Below are positions 1 to 9,262 of a DNA stretch of 64,000 nucleotides, one piece after another. Origin of the DNA: Paenibacillus oryzisoli (lineage in GTDB: Bacteria; Bacillota; Bacilli; Paenibacillales; NBRC-103111). The notes beneath the pieces were generated by a model that was given only the letters and a program-made list of their open reading frames with translations, was not told the DNA's origin and did not search any database. Both the position numbers and the translations under genes were made by a program. The first letter of the stretch is position 1, and each line of letters begins with the position of its first letter. Location of the stretch: assembly GCF_001653565.1 (NCBI RefSeq), contig NZ_LYPB01000077.1:102881-166880 (forward strand), given 5' to 3'.

Positions 1-1
1 A

Positions 2-115
2 AATACAACGTATTGGCTGCATGATCTTTGGGAGGAAACCGTCCTTCAGTCAAAAGGGGATATAAGCGTGCGCTTGAAACCGGCAGAGTCGAAGATTTTT
101 AAGTTGGTTCAGTAG
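2..115 (+). CDS. C-terminal end of a glycosidase-like protein (partial)
   Basis: Only the last 37 codons are in the window; the reading frame is open from base 2 to the TAG at 113-115. The peptide contains WLHDLWEE and ends KPAESKIFKLVQ. This resembles the C-terminal beta-sandwich of alpha-galactosidases of clan GH-D (GH27/GH36), where a 'RDLW' strand is followed by a 'P..ARVFRL' type ending. The match is short, so the family is a guess. A strong terminator follows at 167-210, so this gene ends its transcription unit here. The upstream part is needed to name it. Confidence 0.5.
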   Translation, partial: NTTYWLHDLWEETVLQSKGDISVRLKPAESKIFKLVQ

Positions 116-166
116 CGGATAGAGCTGCATCATTAGCAAAGATAATATATGGAAAGCCAGGCAAGG

Positions 167-210
167 CTGTATCTCTCGTAGATGTTTTACCGAGAGATAC
201 AGTCTTTTTA
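167..210 (+). terminator. Rho-independent terminator after the partial glycosidase gene
   Basis: A perfect 12-bp stem, CTGTATCTCTCG (167-178) paired with CGAGAGATACAG (191-202), is separated by a 12-nt loop and followed by TCTTTTTA. It lies between the partial gene and the next promoter. Confidence 0.85.
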
Positions 211-252
211 CGTAATTTCAAGGTATTTTCCAAAATGATTTGTTGGAAGGTC

Positions 253-281
253 TTCGCTTTTTTGAGATTCAGTACTATAAT
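253..281 (+). promoter_or_regulatory. Possible sigma-A promoter for the alpha/beta hydrolase gene
   Basis: A perfect -10 box TATAAT at 276-281 lies 50 bp upstream of the start codon at 332. The hexamer 17 bp upstream (TTCGCT, 253-258) is a poor -35, so the promoter may need an activator. The call rests on the -10 box alone. Confidence 0.35.
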
Positions 282-331
282 TTCAATAAAGTTAGTTGGA
301 AGTATTTTACTTTGGAAGGAGAAACACAGAC

Positions 332-1516
332 ATGAGTTATCAGAACGTCAGTAATCCGCCATCTCTCCCATGGGACCTTGCTGCCCTCTATCAGGTGCCG
401 ATTCAAGTTTCCATGCCCGAAATGGAAGAGGACAAGATTAAAGCCATCATGTATGAAGCACTGCCGTACCAAAGAAAGCAGACACGCGTATTCGCATATT
501 ACGGGATACCCGATACACCAACAGGGACCAAGGTACCAGGCGTAGTTCTCGTACATGGAGGCGGGGGTACTGCATTCAAAGAATGGGTACAGCTTTGGAA
601 CGACCGGGGATACGCCGCTATCGCCATGGATCTGGAAGGACACCTTCCATTATCCAAGGATGAGGAAGGTGTAAGGCCAGTCCACGCATGGAGCGGACCC
701 TCTCGGCAAGGCGAATTTGCCGATTATGAAAGCCCGGTGGAGGATCAGTGGATGTTCCATGCCGTTGCCAACGTGATTCTTGCCCATTCGATCCTGCGTT
801 CCTTCGAAAGCGTAGCAACGGATGGAATCGGTTTGCATGGGATATCATGGGGAGGAATCGTGACCGGTATTGTTGCAGGTGTGGATGAACGATTCTCTTT
901 TGCTATTCCCGTCTATGGGTGCGGTTATTTATTCGAATCGAGCAATAAGTATGGGGAGAGCTTCCAGCAAATGCCGCTTTCTTATGCTCAGAAGATAAAG
1001 CAACTGTGGGACCCTTCAGCATATTTCGATCGTATTAAGATTCCCATGCTATGGGTGAATTGGAGCCATGATCCTCATTTTCCGCTTCACTTATTTAGCA
1101 AATCGTATCAAGCATCTCGTAATGGCAACATGAAGTCCAGCCTTAGCATTCATTTCGGACTAAGACACTCGCATGCAGCGGGATGGAAACCTGCTGAGAT
1201 ATATGCCTTTGCGGATCACATAACGAAGGGCGGGCGCGCACTGCCACAAATTCTACGAGAAGAAGTGACCGTGAGAGAAGTAGTAGTCGTATTTAGGTCA
1301 GAGATTCCCATTGTGAAGGCAGAGCTGCGATATGCGACAGAGAAATCAGACTGGTTTGAGATGGAATGGCTTACGAAGGAAGCACACATCGCATGTGGTC
1401 CCAATGAAATTCGCGCATATCTTGAGGAAAATACGTCTGCGTATTTTATTCAAATTACAGATGAACGCGGTTACATCGTGAGTACTCCTGTGCATATCTT
1501 TACACACCTCAACTAA
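332..1516 (+). CDS. Alpha/beta hydrolase, acetyl-esterase or dienelactone-hydrolase like
   Basis: A 394-residue alpha/beta hydrolase without a signal peptide, so probably cytoplasmic. The oxyanion region is seen as VVLVHGGGG (about residue 70), the nucleophile elbow as GISWGG (Ser in G-x-S-x-G), a likely acid Asp in NWSHDPHFP, and a likely catalytic His in LRHSHAAGW. In polysaccharide loci such proteins often remove acetyl or other ester groups from imported oligosaccharides, which is inferred here from the neighbours. The start at 332 is chosen over an in-frame ATG at 296 because GGAAGGAG (314-321) sits 10 nt before it. The C-terminal 100 residues (from about 295) look like a small beta-sandwich add-on. 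The exact substrate is unknown. Confidence 0.75.
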   Translation: MSYQNVSNPPSLPWDLAALYQVPIQVSMPEMEEDKIKAIMYEALPYQRKQTRVFAYYGIPDTPTGTKVPGVVLVHGGGGTAFKEWVQLWNDRGYAAIAMDLEGHLPLSKDEEGVRPVHAWSGPSRQGEFADYESPVEDQWMFHAVANVILAHSILRSFESVATDGIGLHGISWGGIVTGIVAGVDERFSFAIPVYGCGYLFESSNKYGESFQQMPLSYAQKIKQLWDPSAYFDRIKIPMLWVNWSHDPHFPLHLFSKSYQASRNGNMKSSLSIHFGLRHSHAAGWKPAEIYAFADHITKGGRALPQILREEVTVREVVVVFRSEIPIVKAELRYATEKSDWFEMEWLTKEAHIACGPNEIRAYLEENTSAYFIQITDERGYIVSTPVHIFTHLN

Positions 1517-1634
1517 CCATTTTCAAAACAAACACAAGTTAAGTGTAAAAAAATACATGTCCTTCGGTTATTTGGAAGATTAAGATGGGAATAACCAAGT
1601 GAAACTTGAGAAATTTTGAAAAAGAGGTGGGCAT

Positions 1635-3197
1635 GTGAAACCAATATGGGGTAAAGTAGGGCTCGGTGTCTTGGCGATTAGCGTTATTTCAGGATGCAGT
1701 AGTGAGGTTACACAGAAGAGCAGTGAAGAGACTGCAAAGGTTAATGAGAAGTTGAAATTCTCCATGTCAATAACAACATCTGGGAATAAATACGCCGAGA
1801 AATCAGCAGATGTCAATAAAGAAAAGTGGGTGATGAAGCTCGAAGAATTGACCAAAGCGGACTTAGACCTTCGCATGATTCCACTCAAAGATTTTGATTC
1901 CAAAATGTCCTTGATGTTTTCATCTAATGATATTCCTGATGTCGTCCAGAATGTTGGAGGTGCCACCACAAAAGGCATGTCCGGTTCTGTGGAAGCCGGT
2001 GTGTTCATGCCGCTTGATGATCTATTGAAACAATATGCACCGAATATTATGAAAGCGGTACCGAAAGAGGCGTGGCAGGAAACGAGCTTCAATGGGAAAA
2101 TATACGGCATACCCTCTTGGCTATCCAATCCATCCAGGCGTGCGACATTCATTCGAGCTGATCTGTTAGCCCAAACGGGTTTAGCGGCGCCGAAAACGGT
2201 TGATGAATTCTTGAATGTCATGCGAGCTTTTAAAAAGATTGGGGTTGAAAATCCCTACCAACTACGTGAGAACTTCAAATATGCGGATACCATACTGGGA
2301 GCTTATGATGTCTTACCGTCCCAATTCGAAGTACAGGGAGACCAAGTGGTCCCCAAATTTTTTGATGTAGACAATATGTCGAAAGCGCTTCAAGCGTACA
2401 AAGCCATGTTCGATGAAGGATTAATACCGAAGGATTTTGCCTCTATTTCCTCTACGGACTATGGCAAAAACATTGATGCCGGAAAAGTCGGGATGTGGTC
2501 CGCCAACGCGGCGGGACTATCCAATTATCGCAATAAAGTGAAAACGGCCGTTCCGACTGCTCAAATTGACATTATTTCATCGCCGCGCGGACCTGAGAAT
2601 TGGGGAGGCCACATGCTGTATTCAAGTATTAACACATCCTACTACTTGAATAGTAAGGTATCGAAGGAGAAAGCGATTAAAATCATTCAATTCTTTGAAT
2701 GGATGACGACACCGGAAGCTGAAAAATATTTCTCATTCGGTATTGAAGGCGAAACGTACACGATGGAGAATGGCAAAGTGAAGTTTACGCCGCCAACCAA
2801 ACCAGAAGAGATCGATGAGGATGGATTCCGAAGCATGTTCTGGTTCGTCCATGACGCGAAATACAATAAGGCAAGAGAAGAGTTGACGCCCGAAGGTCGA
2901 GATATGATTCAATATTTAGATACGGTTGTCTCCAAAGAAGGTCTAGGATCAGTTCGTTTTGTACCGGGGCTTGAAACCTTCTCCAGATATCCAGATTTGG
3001 CGCCAATCGGAGATGATGTCGGTCCTAAACAGATCATTGACCATATGATCAAAATGATTTATGGCAAAGAGCCGATTTCAGACTGGCCGAAAGTCATAGA
3101 AGAATACAAGAGCAAAGGCGGAAACGAGATTCTTAAAGAAGCTAACGAGCGTTATAAAAAGGGTTCAGGTGTGATCGTTTCAAGCAATCGAAAATAG
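1635..3197 (+). CDS. Extracellular solute-binding lipoprotein of a LplA-type sugar ABC transporter
   Basis: A 520-residue family 1 extracellular solute-binding protein. The N-terminus has a lysine, a hydrophobic stretch and the lipobox ISGC, so it is predicted to be a lipoprotein on the outer face of the membrane. It should capture oligosaccharides and hand them to the permeases at 8281 and 9263; no ATPase gene is present, as is usual when a shared MsmX-type ATPase serves several importers. The start is GTG at 1635: the ATG two bases before it (1633) is followed at once by TGA and cannot be used. The ribosome site is AGAGGTGGG. It is the first gene of the unit running to 10132, with the two-component genes inside. 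Confidence 0.88.
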   Translation: MKPIWGKVGLGVLAISVISGCSSEVTQKSSEETAKVNEKLKFSMSITTSGNKYAEKSADVNKEKWVMKLEELTKADLDLRMIPLKDFDSKMSLMFSSNDIPDVVQNVGGATTKGMSGSVEAGVFMPLDDLLKQYAPNIMKAVPKEAWQETSFNGKIYGIPSWLSNPSRRATFIRADLLAQTGLAAPKTVDEFLNVMRAFKKIGVENPYQLRENFKYADTILGAYDVLPSQFEVQGDQVVPKFFDVDNMSKALQAYKAMFDEGLIPKDFASISSTDYGKNIDAGKVGMWSANAAGLSNYRNKVKTAVPTAQIDIISSPRGPENWGGHMLYSSINTSYYLNSKVSKEKAIKIIQFFEWMTTPEAEKYFSFGIEGETYTMENGKVKFTPPTKPEEIDEDGFRSMFWFVHDAKYNKAREELTPEGRDMIQYLDTVVSKEGLGSVRFVPGLETFSRYPDLAPIGDDVGPKQIIDHMIKMIYGKEPISDWPKVIEEYKSKGGNEILKEANERYKKGSGVIVSSNRK

Positions 3198-3282
3198 CTG
3201 CCAAAATGATGGAAAGTATTTGTTTGGTCTTCCGAGCAAGTGCTTTTTCGTTCTTAATGCCCAAAGACAAGGAGGATACATC

Positions 3283-5450
3283 ATGAACGCGAAACATCTC
3301 ATCTCAATGAACTATCCGGCTTCCTGGTGGCGTTCATTATGGCGGGAAGCACTGCCTTCCGGTAACGGTAAGATTGGAGCGGCTGTCTATGGAGGGGTTC
3401 ATGAAGAGACAGTTCTGCTGAATCATGAGGACCTGTGGTGGGGTGGTGTAACGATGCCGCTGCCGGATGTTTGTGAACGGTTAGCTGAGACAAGACGCTT
3501 ACTAAATGAAGGTCAGGCTCATGAGGCAGACAAATTATTGTCAAATTCGCTAAAAGATCTCGGTTACCAACCCAAACTAGCTTCCCCTCTGCCACTTGGA
3601 GATCTTAAGATATTCATGCCCACGCGACGAGCATTTCGCTCGTATAAACGAACCTTGCAAATGGAGAGCGGAGAAGTGTCCGTTAGTTGGACAGATGGGG
3701 ATACCCGTTATAAGCGAAGATTGTTCGTATCTCGAACAGCGGATGCCGTCGTTATGGATATTCGCAAATGGGGGCCGCATTCGATTGAAGCAAGGTTACG
3801 CATGCAGCTTCATGATAAACGAGATTATCGGAAGTCAGGCATTGTGTTCCCCGAAGGAGAAGAAATGAAATCAGAGGGTGACACCCTATATTATGCCGCT
3901 CAACATCCGGACGGGGGTGATTTCGGAGGGGTAGCCCGCGTCATCCATCAGGGAGGACGCCTAGATTATCGTCAGGAAGGTATAACTGTTAAGAACGCGG
4001 AGTCAGTGTTGGTGGTAATCAAGCTATTTACTGGGGGAAATAGACAAGAGGAATGGCGCAGATTGGATGAAGAGCTGAACGAGCTTCCAATGTGCTATGA
4101 TACCTTGCTTTCAGCGCATGTGCTTGAACATGGCCGCTTGTTTCACGCGATGGAGTTTGACATTGAAGCCTTAGGAAGGGAACTCTCCAACGAAGAGTTG
4201 CTGATGCAAGCTTATCAAGGAGAAACACCAGATGCACTTATTGAGAAAATGTGGGCGTATGGACGATATTTGCTCATTTCTAGCTCACGTGCGGAAGGGC
4301 AACCCTGTCATTTATATGGTTTATGGTTTGGCGATTATGATGCTGTTTGGGCCACATTATTCATTGGACCGGTGGAGCGGGATGGGTCAGCCAACATTAT
4401 TATGATTATTACCTGCATACGGGAGATTTGGTATTTTTGCGAGAGAGGGCACTTCCGTTTATGCGGGAGGCGGCTTTGTTCTATGAAGACTTTTTTACGA
4501 TGGATGATGATGGACACTGGATGAGTTCCCCTTCCAATTCACCGGAAAATACACCGGGAAATTATTGGAAGGGCCCTGGCAGCTCAATGGGAACCACGAT
4601 GAATGCGACGATGGACTTTGCCATTGCCAAGGAACTTCTGACACACCTCATCGAAGGGGCGCAGCTAACTGGGATGTATCTGGAAGACATTTCGACCTGG
4701 CGGCAAATGCTTGAACGAATCCCACCATACCAGCTAACAGAGGATGGCGCCGTTAGAGAATGGATGCATCCTTATTTTGAGGAAAATGATCATCACCGCC
4801 ATGAATCGCATGTATACCCTGTATTTCCGGGAACAGAGGTGACGCGCGAGAGCGATCCTATTCTTTACAAAGCTTTCGTTACATCTATTGAGAAACGCTT
4901 AGGATTGGGACTGAAAGAACAATCGGGCTGGTCACTGGCGCATATGGCGAACAATTATGCACGAATGGGTCAAGGCGATTCAGCACTCGAATGTTTGGAA
5001 ACATTAGCCCGATCCTGCGTCATGAACAATCTAATTACCCTGCATAATGACTGGCGCGGTATGGGAATTGGTGTTGACATGGATTGGGCACCCGTACAGC
5101 TCGATGCCAATATGGGATGGACTTCAGCGATTCAGGAGATGCTGCTCTTCTCGATTCCCGGTGAGCTTCATATTTTGCCTGCGCTGCCTGTTCGTTGGAG
5201 AAAAGGAAAAGCGGGTCCATTGCTTGCGCGTGGTGGAGTCGAGTGCACCTTAGAGTGGGACGTTTCGAAGCAGCGGCTCGATATCATGCTTCGCTCAACC
5301 AATGGATGCAAACCAATAGATCTAGTATTGCCTGAAGCGGCTGAGGGACTAAGAGACAGCTCGGACCCATTTGAATTGAAGCTGAGGCAAGTAGCGGTCT
5401 CGGAAGCTCCACTTCATTTATCAGTCATACTTAAGCGTGTGGAGGCATGA
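3283..5450 (+). pseudogene. GH95-type alpha-L-fucosidase gene, broken by frameshift and probable internal deletion
   Basis: Two overlapping frames together give one GH95 protein. The first (start 3283, GGAGG at 3271-3275) has NYPASWWRSLWREALP, GNGKIGAAVYGG and HEDLWWGG, and runs to GLWFGDYDAVW near 4350. The second frame picks up near 4350 with HWTGGAGWVSQHYYDYY and continues through SPENTPGNYW, HRHESHVYPVFPG and PVQLDANMGW to 5450. From memory of the family, about 65-75 residues normally separate these blocks, including the NENIQMxYW-type segment that bears the asparagines helping the catalytic base. That segment is absent, so roughly 200 bp appear deleted, with a frame change at the junction. 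The remnant spans about 722 codons. It is probably inactive unless the sequence itself is in error. Confidence 0.8.
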
Positions 5451-5453
5451 AGG

Positions 5454-6470
5454 ATGAAAGTACTGATTGTGGATGATGAACCGATAATTCGCAGCGGGAT
5501 GATGAAAATGGTACAACAATATACGCAACCGTTTCAAACGATTGAGACAGCGAATAACGGACTCGAGGCAATCGATCGGTTTAGCCAATTTGAGCCGGAC
5601 CTACTCATTACGGATATCCGTATGCCCAAAATGGACGGATTGGAGCTTTGTCGAATCCTGCATACTAGTCATCCTAATTTACTAAAGATTGTCATTTCCG
5701 GCTATAACGATTTTGAGTATGCACAGAAGTGTTTGTCTTACGGGGTTAAGCACTATTTGTTGAAACCAGTTACACCGCCTGATTTACACGATATATTCGA
5801 TCAGATTCTCAAGCTGCATGCGCAAAGCTGCCTATCGATTTCAAAATATGTAGCGTGGATTGAACGTATAAAAGGGAGCGTTTGGTCGCTGCAGATGGAT
5901 GAAATGTCTCGACTCCTGGCGGAGTGGCGAGAAAGCTGCAGCTTGTTAACTATCAATCAAATAAAACATCTATTGGATGAAGTATTGCATCTTTTGGATA
6001 ACTATTTTCAAGAAAAGAAACAATTTAACATGCCAGGTTTGCAAGAACCGTTAAGTGCTGCTACAAGAGAGGATCTATATATCCTGTTTGAGTGTCGCAT
6101 GAGAGCGTTGATGAAGGAACTGCAATGTTCACGACAAGGAAATTACAAGGATCCGATGGAAGAAGCGAAGGTCTACATCGATACGCGATTATCTGTGGAG
6201 GTCACGCTAGCGGAGGTAGCGGATTTGATCGGAATTTCTCCCTCCTATTTCAGTACGTTGTTTAGAAAGATGACGGGCGAAACGTTTGTTAGCTATCGGA
6301 TGAATAAAAGGATGGAGAAAGCGAGGGACTTGTTGTCCATCCCACATAAACGAACGTTTGATATTGCCATTGAAGTTGGCTATGAAGATTATCCGCATTT
6401 TACAAAAACGTTTAAGAAGATTTATGGCGTGTCTCCGTCGGAATACCGTAGCTCCATGGGGATTAAATGA
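5454..6470 (+). CDS. YesN-type response regulator (REC plus AraC DNA-binding domain)
   Basis: A 338-residue response regulator. The receiver domain (about 1-120) has the acidic pair in VDDEP and the phospho-acceptor Asp54 in LLITDIRMPKMDG; a K in LLKPV is the conserved lysine. After a linker of about 110 residues, two AraC-type helix-turn-helices occupy about 235-338 (LAEVADLIGISPSYFSTLFRKM and the YPHFTKTFKKIYGVSPSEYR end). It should be phosphorylated by the kinase at 6467, whose start overlaps its stop by 4 bp (ATGA), and then activate the neighbouring transporter genes. It starts 3 bp after the broken GH95 gene. It is a clear paralog of the regulator at 10306. Confidence 0.92.
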   Translation: MKVLIVDDEPIIRSGMMKMVQQYTQPFQTIETANNGLEAIDRFSQFEPDLLITDIRMPKMDGLELCRILHTSHPNLLKIVISGYNDFEYAQKCLSYGVKHYLLKPVTPPDLHDIFDQILKLHAQSCLSISKYVAWIERIKGSVWSLQMDEMSRLLAEWRESCSLLTINQIKHLLDEVLHLLDNYFQEKKQFNMPGLQEPLSAATREDLYILFECRMRALMKELQCSRQGNYKDPMEEAKVYIDTRLSVEVTLAEVADLIGISPSYFSTLFRKMTGETFVSYRMNKRMEKARDLLSIPHKRTFDIAIEVGYEDYPHFTKTFKKIYGVSPSEYRSSMGIK

Positions 6471-8266
6471 GAAATTTCAATTTATATCAAAAGTTGTTTC
6501 TATCCTACCTCGTCGTTATTCTAATTTCGTTAACCAGTGTTGGTTACTTTTCGTATATAGCCTCTTCGCGTGAGTTGGAACACATTGTTGAGAAACAGTT
6601 AACACAAGTCGTAGGTAATGCGGTGTATCATACGGACTATTATATTCGCGCCTATGAGCGCGCAATGGTGTCTCTCCTCAGCAATAATGATGTCAAACGA
6701 TTCATTGATTTACCAGAAGGGGAGATTGGATATCCGTATTACGAACTTCGTAAACTGGTTAAAGAAGTTGGCATCGAACCTATTTTTATAAGAAATCCAG
6801 AAATTACTGACATCTTTTTGATGAATTTCAATGGTAACGCCATGTATGTTTACAACGGGATTAACGCGGGTTCGTTTACGAAGGAGCAAGTAAAAGAGCA
6901 GCTAGACTATTTCCGAAATAATACGACGACGGATGGGAGTTTGGTCGTACTTAATCATAGTATTTTACCGGAGCAAACCAATCAGACACTGACACTGGTT
7001 CGCCGTATTCGCGGACTTTCTTCGACTGAACTTAAGGGTGTTCTCGCCATTGAGTTGAGAGCCTCGGAGCTTTCTGAGTTATGGAAGGGTATTGATTTAG
7101 AGAGCGACGGTTATTTCTTTATTACCGATGGCAATGGGAACTATGTCTACCATCCGAATGCTGCGCAGATCGGCAAAGGGATGCAGGAAGCGATTCATCA
7201 ACAGGTTGTCGAAGCTGGAGCTCATGCATTTACCTCTACGATTGATGGGAAATCACGCATGTTTATGAGTCGACGCTCCCAATATGGCAATTGGCGGCTT
7301 GTCGTATCCATGTCCGTAGATGAATTGCATAAACCAACAGACACGATACGTACGACAACGCTTATCGTTGGTGGTTTTACACTCATTCTCGCCCTATGGC
7401 TTGCCATCAGGTTCGGCAAGTCGATCACGGGCCCGATACGCAAACTAAAAAGTGCGATGCGTGAAACTGAGAAAGGAAACTGGGTCATGCTGCCGCTTCC
7501 CAATCACCGTGATGAAATTGTAGAGCTAATTAATCGCTATAATCTGATGGTCAGTCGACTAGCAGAGCTTGTTGATGAAGTCTATCAGGCCGAGTTAAGG
7601 GATCAGGAAAATCGAATTGAACGTCAGAAAGCTGAGTTACAATCGCTGCAGCTTCAAATTAATCCTCACTTTTTGTATAACACGTTAGAAACGATTGTTT
7701 GCTATGCGGTTATTAAGGATAGTAAGGAAATCTATGAGATCGTGAAGGCAATGGCCTATATGCTTCGCTATTCTGTACAAACCCATTTGGAAGAAATCAC
7801 GGTAGCTAATGAACTTAAACATGTCCTGCACTACTTACTCGTGATGAAACATCGAATCGGACGAGAGTTTGATATGGAAGTGGACATTGATCCGGCGTAT
7901 TTGCTGCGTCATATGGTGCGGTTAACACTTCAACCGTTAGTAGAAAATACGTTTCAGCATGCTTTTGCGGACGGAGTGGAGGACCACCATTATATACGTG
8001 TTCACGCGGGTGAAGACGATGCGCTTTTTTGGATCAGCGTAGAGGATAACGGAGTAGGGATTGAAGAAGTGAGGCTGCGAGAATTGCGCGAAAAGCTTAG
8101 TGAAAACCGGCTTGCTGAGAGCGGGCGGACGAAAGGGATCGGTGGTATTGGTATCGTTAACGTGCACCGTCGCATTCAGATGGTGTTCGGCGAGCAGTAT
8201 GGGTTGCAGATCGTCAGCGAGATAGGCCAAGGAACGAAGATTATGATGTTGATGCCAAAAAAATGA
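6467..8266 (+). CDS. YesM-type membrane sensor histidine kinase
   Basis: A 599-residue kinase of the YesM/LytS class. A transmembrane helix lies at about 8-30, an extracellular Cache-like sensor at about 35-285, a second helix at about 290-312 and a HAMP linker to about 365. The His_kinase domain has LQLQINPHFLYNTLE with the phospho-acceptor His401. The ATPase domain shows the N box (LVENTFQHAF), the G1 box (DNGVGI) and the G2 box (GIGGIGIVNVHRR). It senses a sugar-related signal outside, directly or through the binding protein, and phosphorylates the regulator at 5454. All key residues are present. It shares long identical stretches with the kinase at 11331, so the two systems look like a duplication. 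Confidence 0.92.
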   Translation: MRNFNLYQKLFLSYLVVILISLTSVGYFSYIASSRELEHIVEKQLTQVVGNAVYHTDYYIRAYERAMVSLLSNNDVKRFIDLPEGEIGYPYYELRKLVKEVGIEPIFIRNPEITDIFLMNFNGNAMYVYNGINAGSFTKEQVKEQLDYFRNNTTTDGSLVVLNHSILPEQTNQTLTLVRRIRGLSSTELKGVLAIELRASELSELWKGIDLESDGYFFITDGNGNYVYHPNAAQIGKGMQEAIHQQVVEAGAHAFTSTIDGKSRMFMSRRSQYGNWRLVVSMSVDELHKPTDTIRTTTLIVGGFTLILALWLAIRFGKSITGPIRKLKSAMRETEKGNWVMLPLPNHRDEIVELINRYNLMVSRLAELVDEVYQAELRDQENRIERQKAELQSLQLQINPHFLYNTLETIVCYAVIKDSKEIYEIVKAMAYMLRYSVQTHLEEITVANELKHVLHYLLVMKHRIGREFDMEVDIDPAYLLRHMVRLTLQPLVENTFQHAFADGVEDHHYIRVHAGEDDALFWISVEDNGVGIEEVRLRELREKLSENRLAESGRTKGIGGIGIVNVHRRIQMVFGEQYGLQIVSEIGQGTKIMMLMPKK

Positions 8267-8280
8267 AAGGAGCTAATCGA

Positions 8281-9237
8281 ATGGCTTCGAAAACGGACAT
8301 CTCTGGCGAAAAACAGTTCCAGTTTGCGAATGCGCGAGCTCAGCGGGCATTTGTTCAGAAATATTGGCCTTTGTATGTGCTTTCCATTCCAGGACTCTTG
8401 TATTTTGCCTTGTTTAAGTATATCCCTTTGTTCGGTTCCTCCATTGCTTTTCAAAATTATAATATTTTCAAGGGTGTATCCGGCAGCCCTTGGGTAGGTA
8501 TGGCACATTTCAAACGATTGTTTACGTATCCAGAGTTTCTGATCATTCTGAAAAATACGCTGTTAATCGGCATGTATGACCTGATATTTGCCTTTCCAGT
8601 ACCTATCATTCTTGCATTATTGCTGAATGAAATTCGGTTCAATGGATATAAGCGGTTAGTGCAAACCGTCATCTACATGCCGCACTTTCTGTCATGGGTC
8701 ATTGTCGGTGGGATTATTATTGGGTTGTTGTCTCCGACAACGGGGATTGTAAATCAAGTGATGGGTTGGTTTCATATCGAGTCCATTTATTTTATGGGCG
8801 AGAGCAGTTATATCCGCTCTATTCTAATAGGATCTGGGATATGGAAAGACAGCGGATGGGGAACCATTATATATCTTGCTGCCATTGCAGGCATTAACCC
8901 AGATTTATATGAAGCGGCAGAGATCGATGGAGCGGGTAGGTTTCGTCAGGTGATGTCGATTACCTTACCTTCCATTCTCCCTACGATCACCATTCTACTG
9001 CTTCTCCAAATCGGACATTTTATGGATTTCGGTTTTGAACGAGTGTATTTATTTTTGAACCCTCTGAATAGCGAAAACGGAGAAATTTTGGATACCTATG
9101 TGTACAGATCTGGTCTGATTGACCGACAATATAGCTTCACCACCGCGATTGGACTTTTTAAGTCTTTTGTTGGTTTAGCATTGATCATGATCGGTAATAC
9201 CCTGAGTAAAAAAACGTCGGGAGAGAGCCTATACTAA
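8281..9237 (+). CDS. LplB-type ABC sugar permease
   Basis: A 318-residue binding-protein-dependent permease with about six membrane helices. It starts inside with LYVLSIPGLLYFALFKYIPLFGS, typical of LplB, and carries the EAA loop that contacts the ATPase (EAAEIDGAGRFRQVMSITLPSI). ATG at 8281 is preferred over ATG at 8263 because AAAGGAGC lies just before it, whereas 8263 overlaps the kinase stop and has no ribosome site. It should pair with the permease at 9263 and the lipoprotein at 1635 to import an oligosaccharide. Confidence 0.9.
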   Translation: MASKTDISGEKQFQFANARAQRAFVQKYWPLYVLSIPGLLYFALFKYIPLFGSSIAFQNYNIFKGVSGSPWVGMAHFKRLFTYPEFLIILKNTLLIGMYDLIFAFPVPIILALLLNEIRFNGYKRLVQTVIYMPHFLSWVIVGGIIIGLLSPTTGIVNQVMGWFHIESIYFMGESSYIRSILIGSGIWKDSGWGTIIYLAAIAGINPDLYEAAEIDGAGRFRQVMSITLPSILPTITILLLLQIGHFMDFGFERVYLFLNPLNSENGEILDTYVYRSGLIDRQYSFTTAIGLFKSFVGLALIMIGNTLSKKTSGESLY

Positions 9238-9262
9238 CATTCGTCAAAAGGAGGTCAGGTAT

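Noticed and set aside
1633..1638. ATG directly followed by TGA just before two GTG starts (1633 and 9261)
   Set aside because: It looks like a minimal start-stop reading frame that could affect translation, but ATGTG arises easily when GTG follows AT; two cases are not enough to claim a control device.
1580..2221. A 213-codon open frame on the minus strand inside the binding-protein gene
   Set aside because: It overlaps the lipoprotein gene completely and has no protein family features; a shadow frame.
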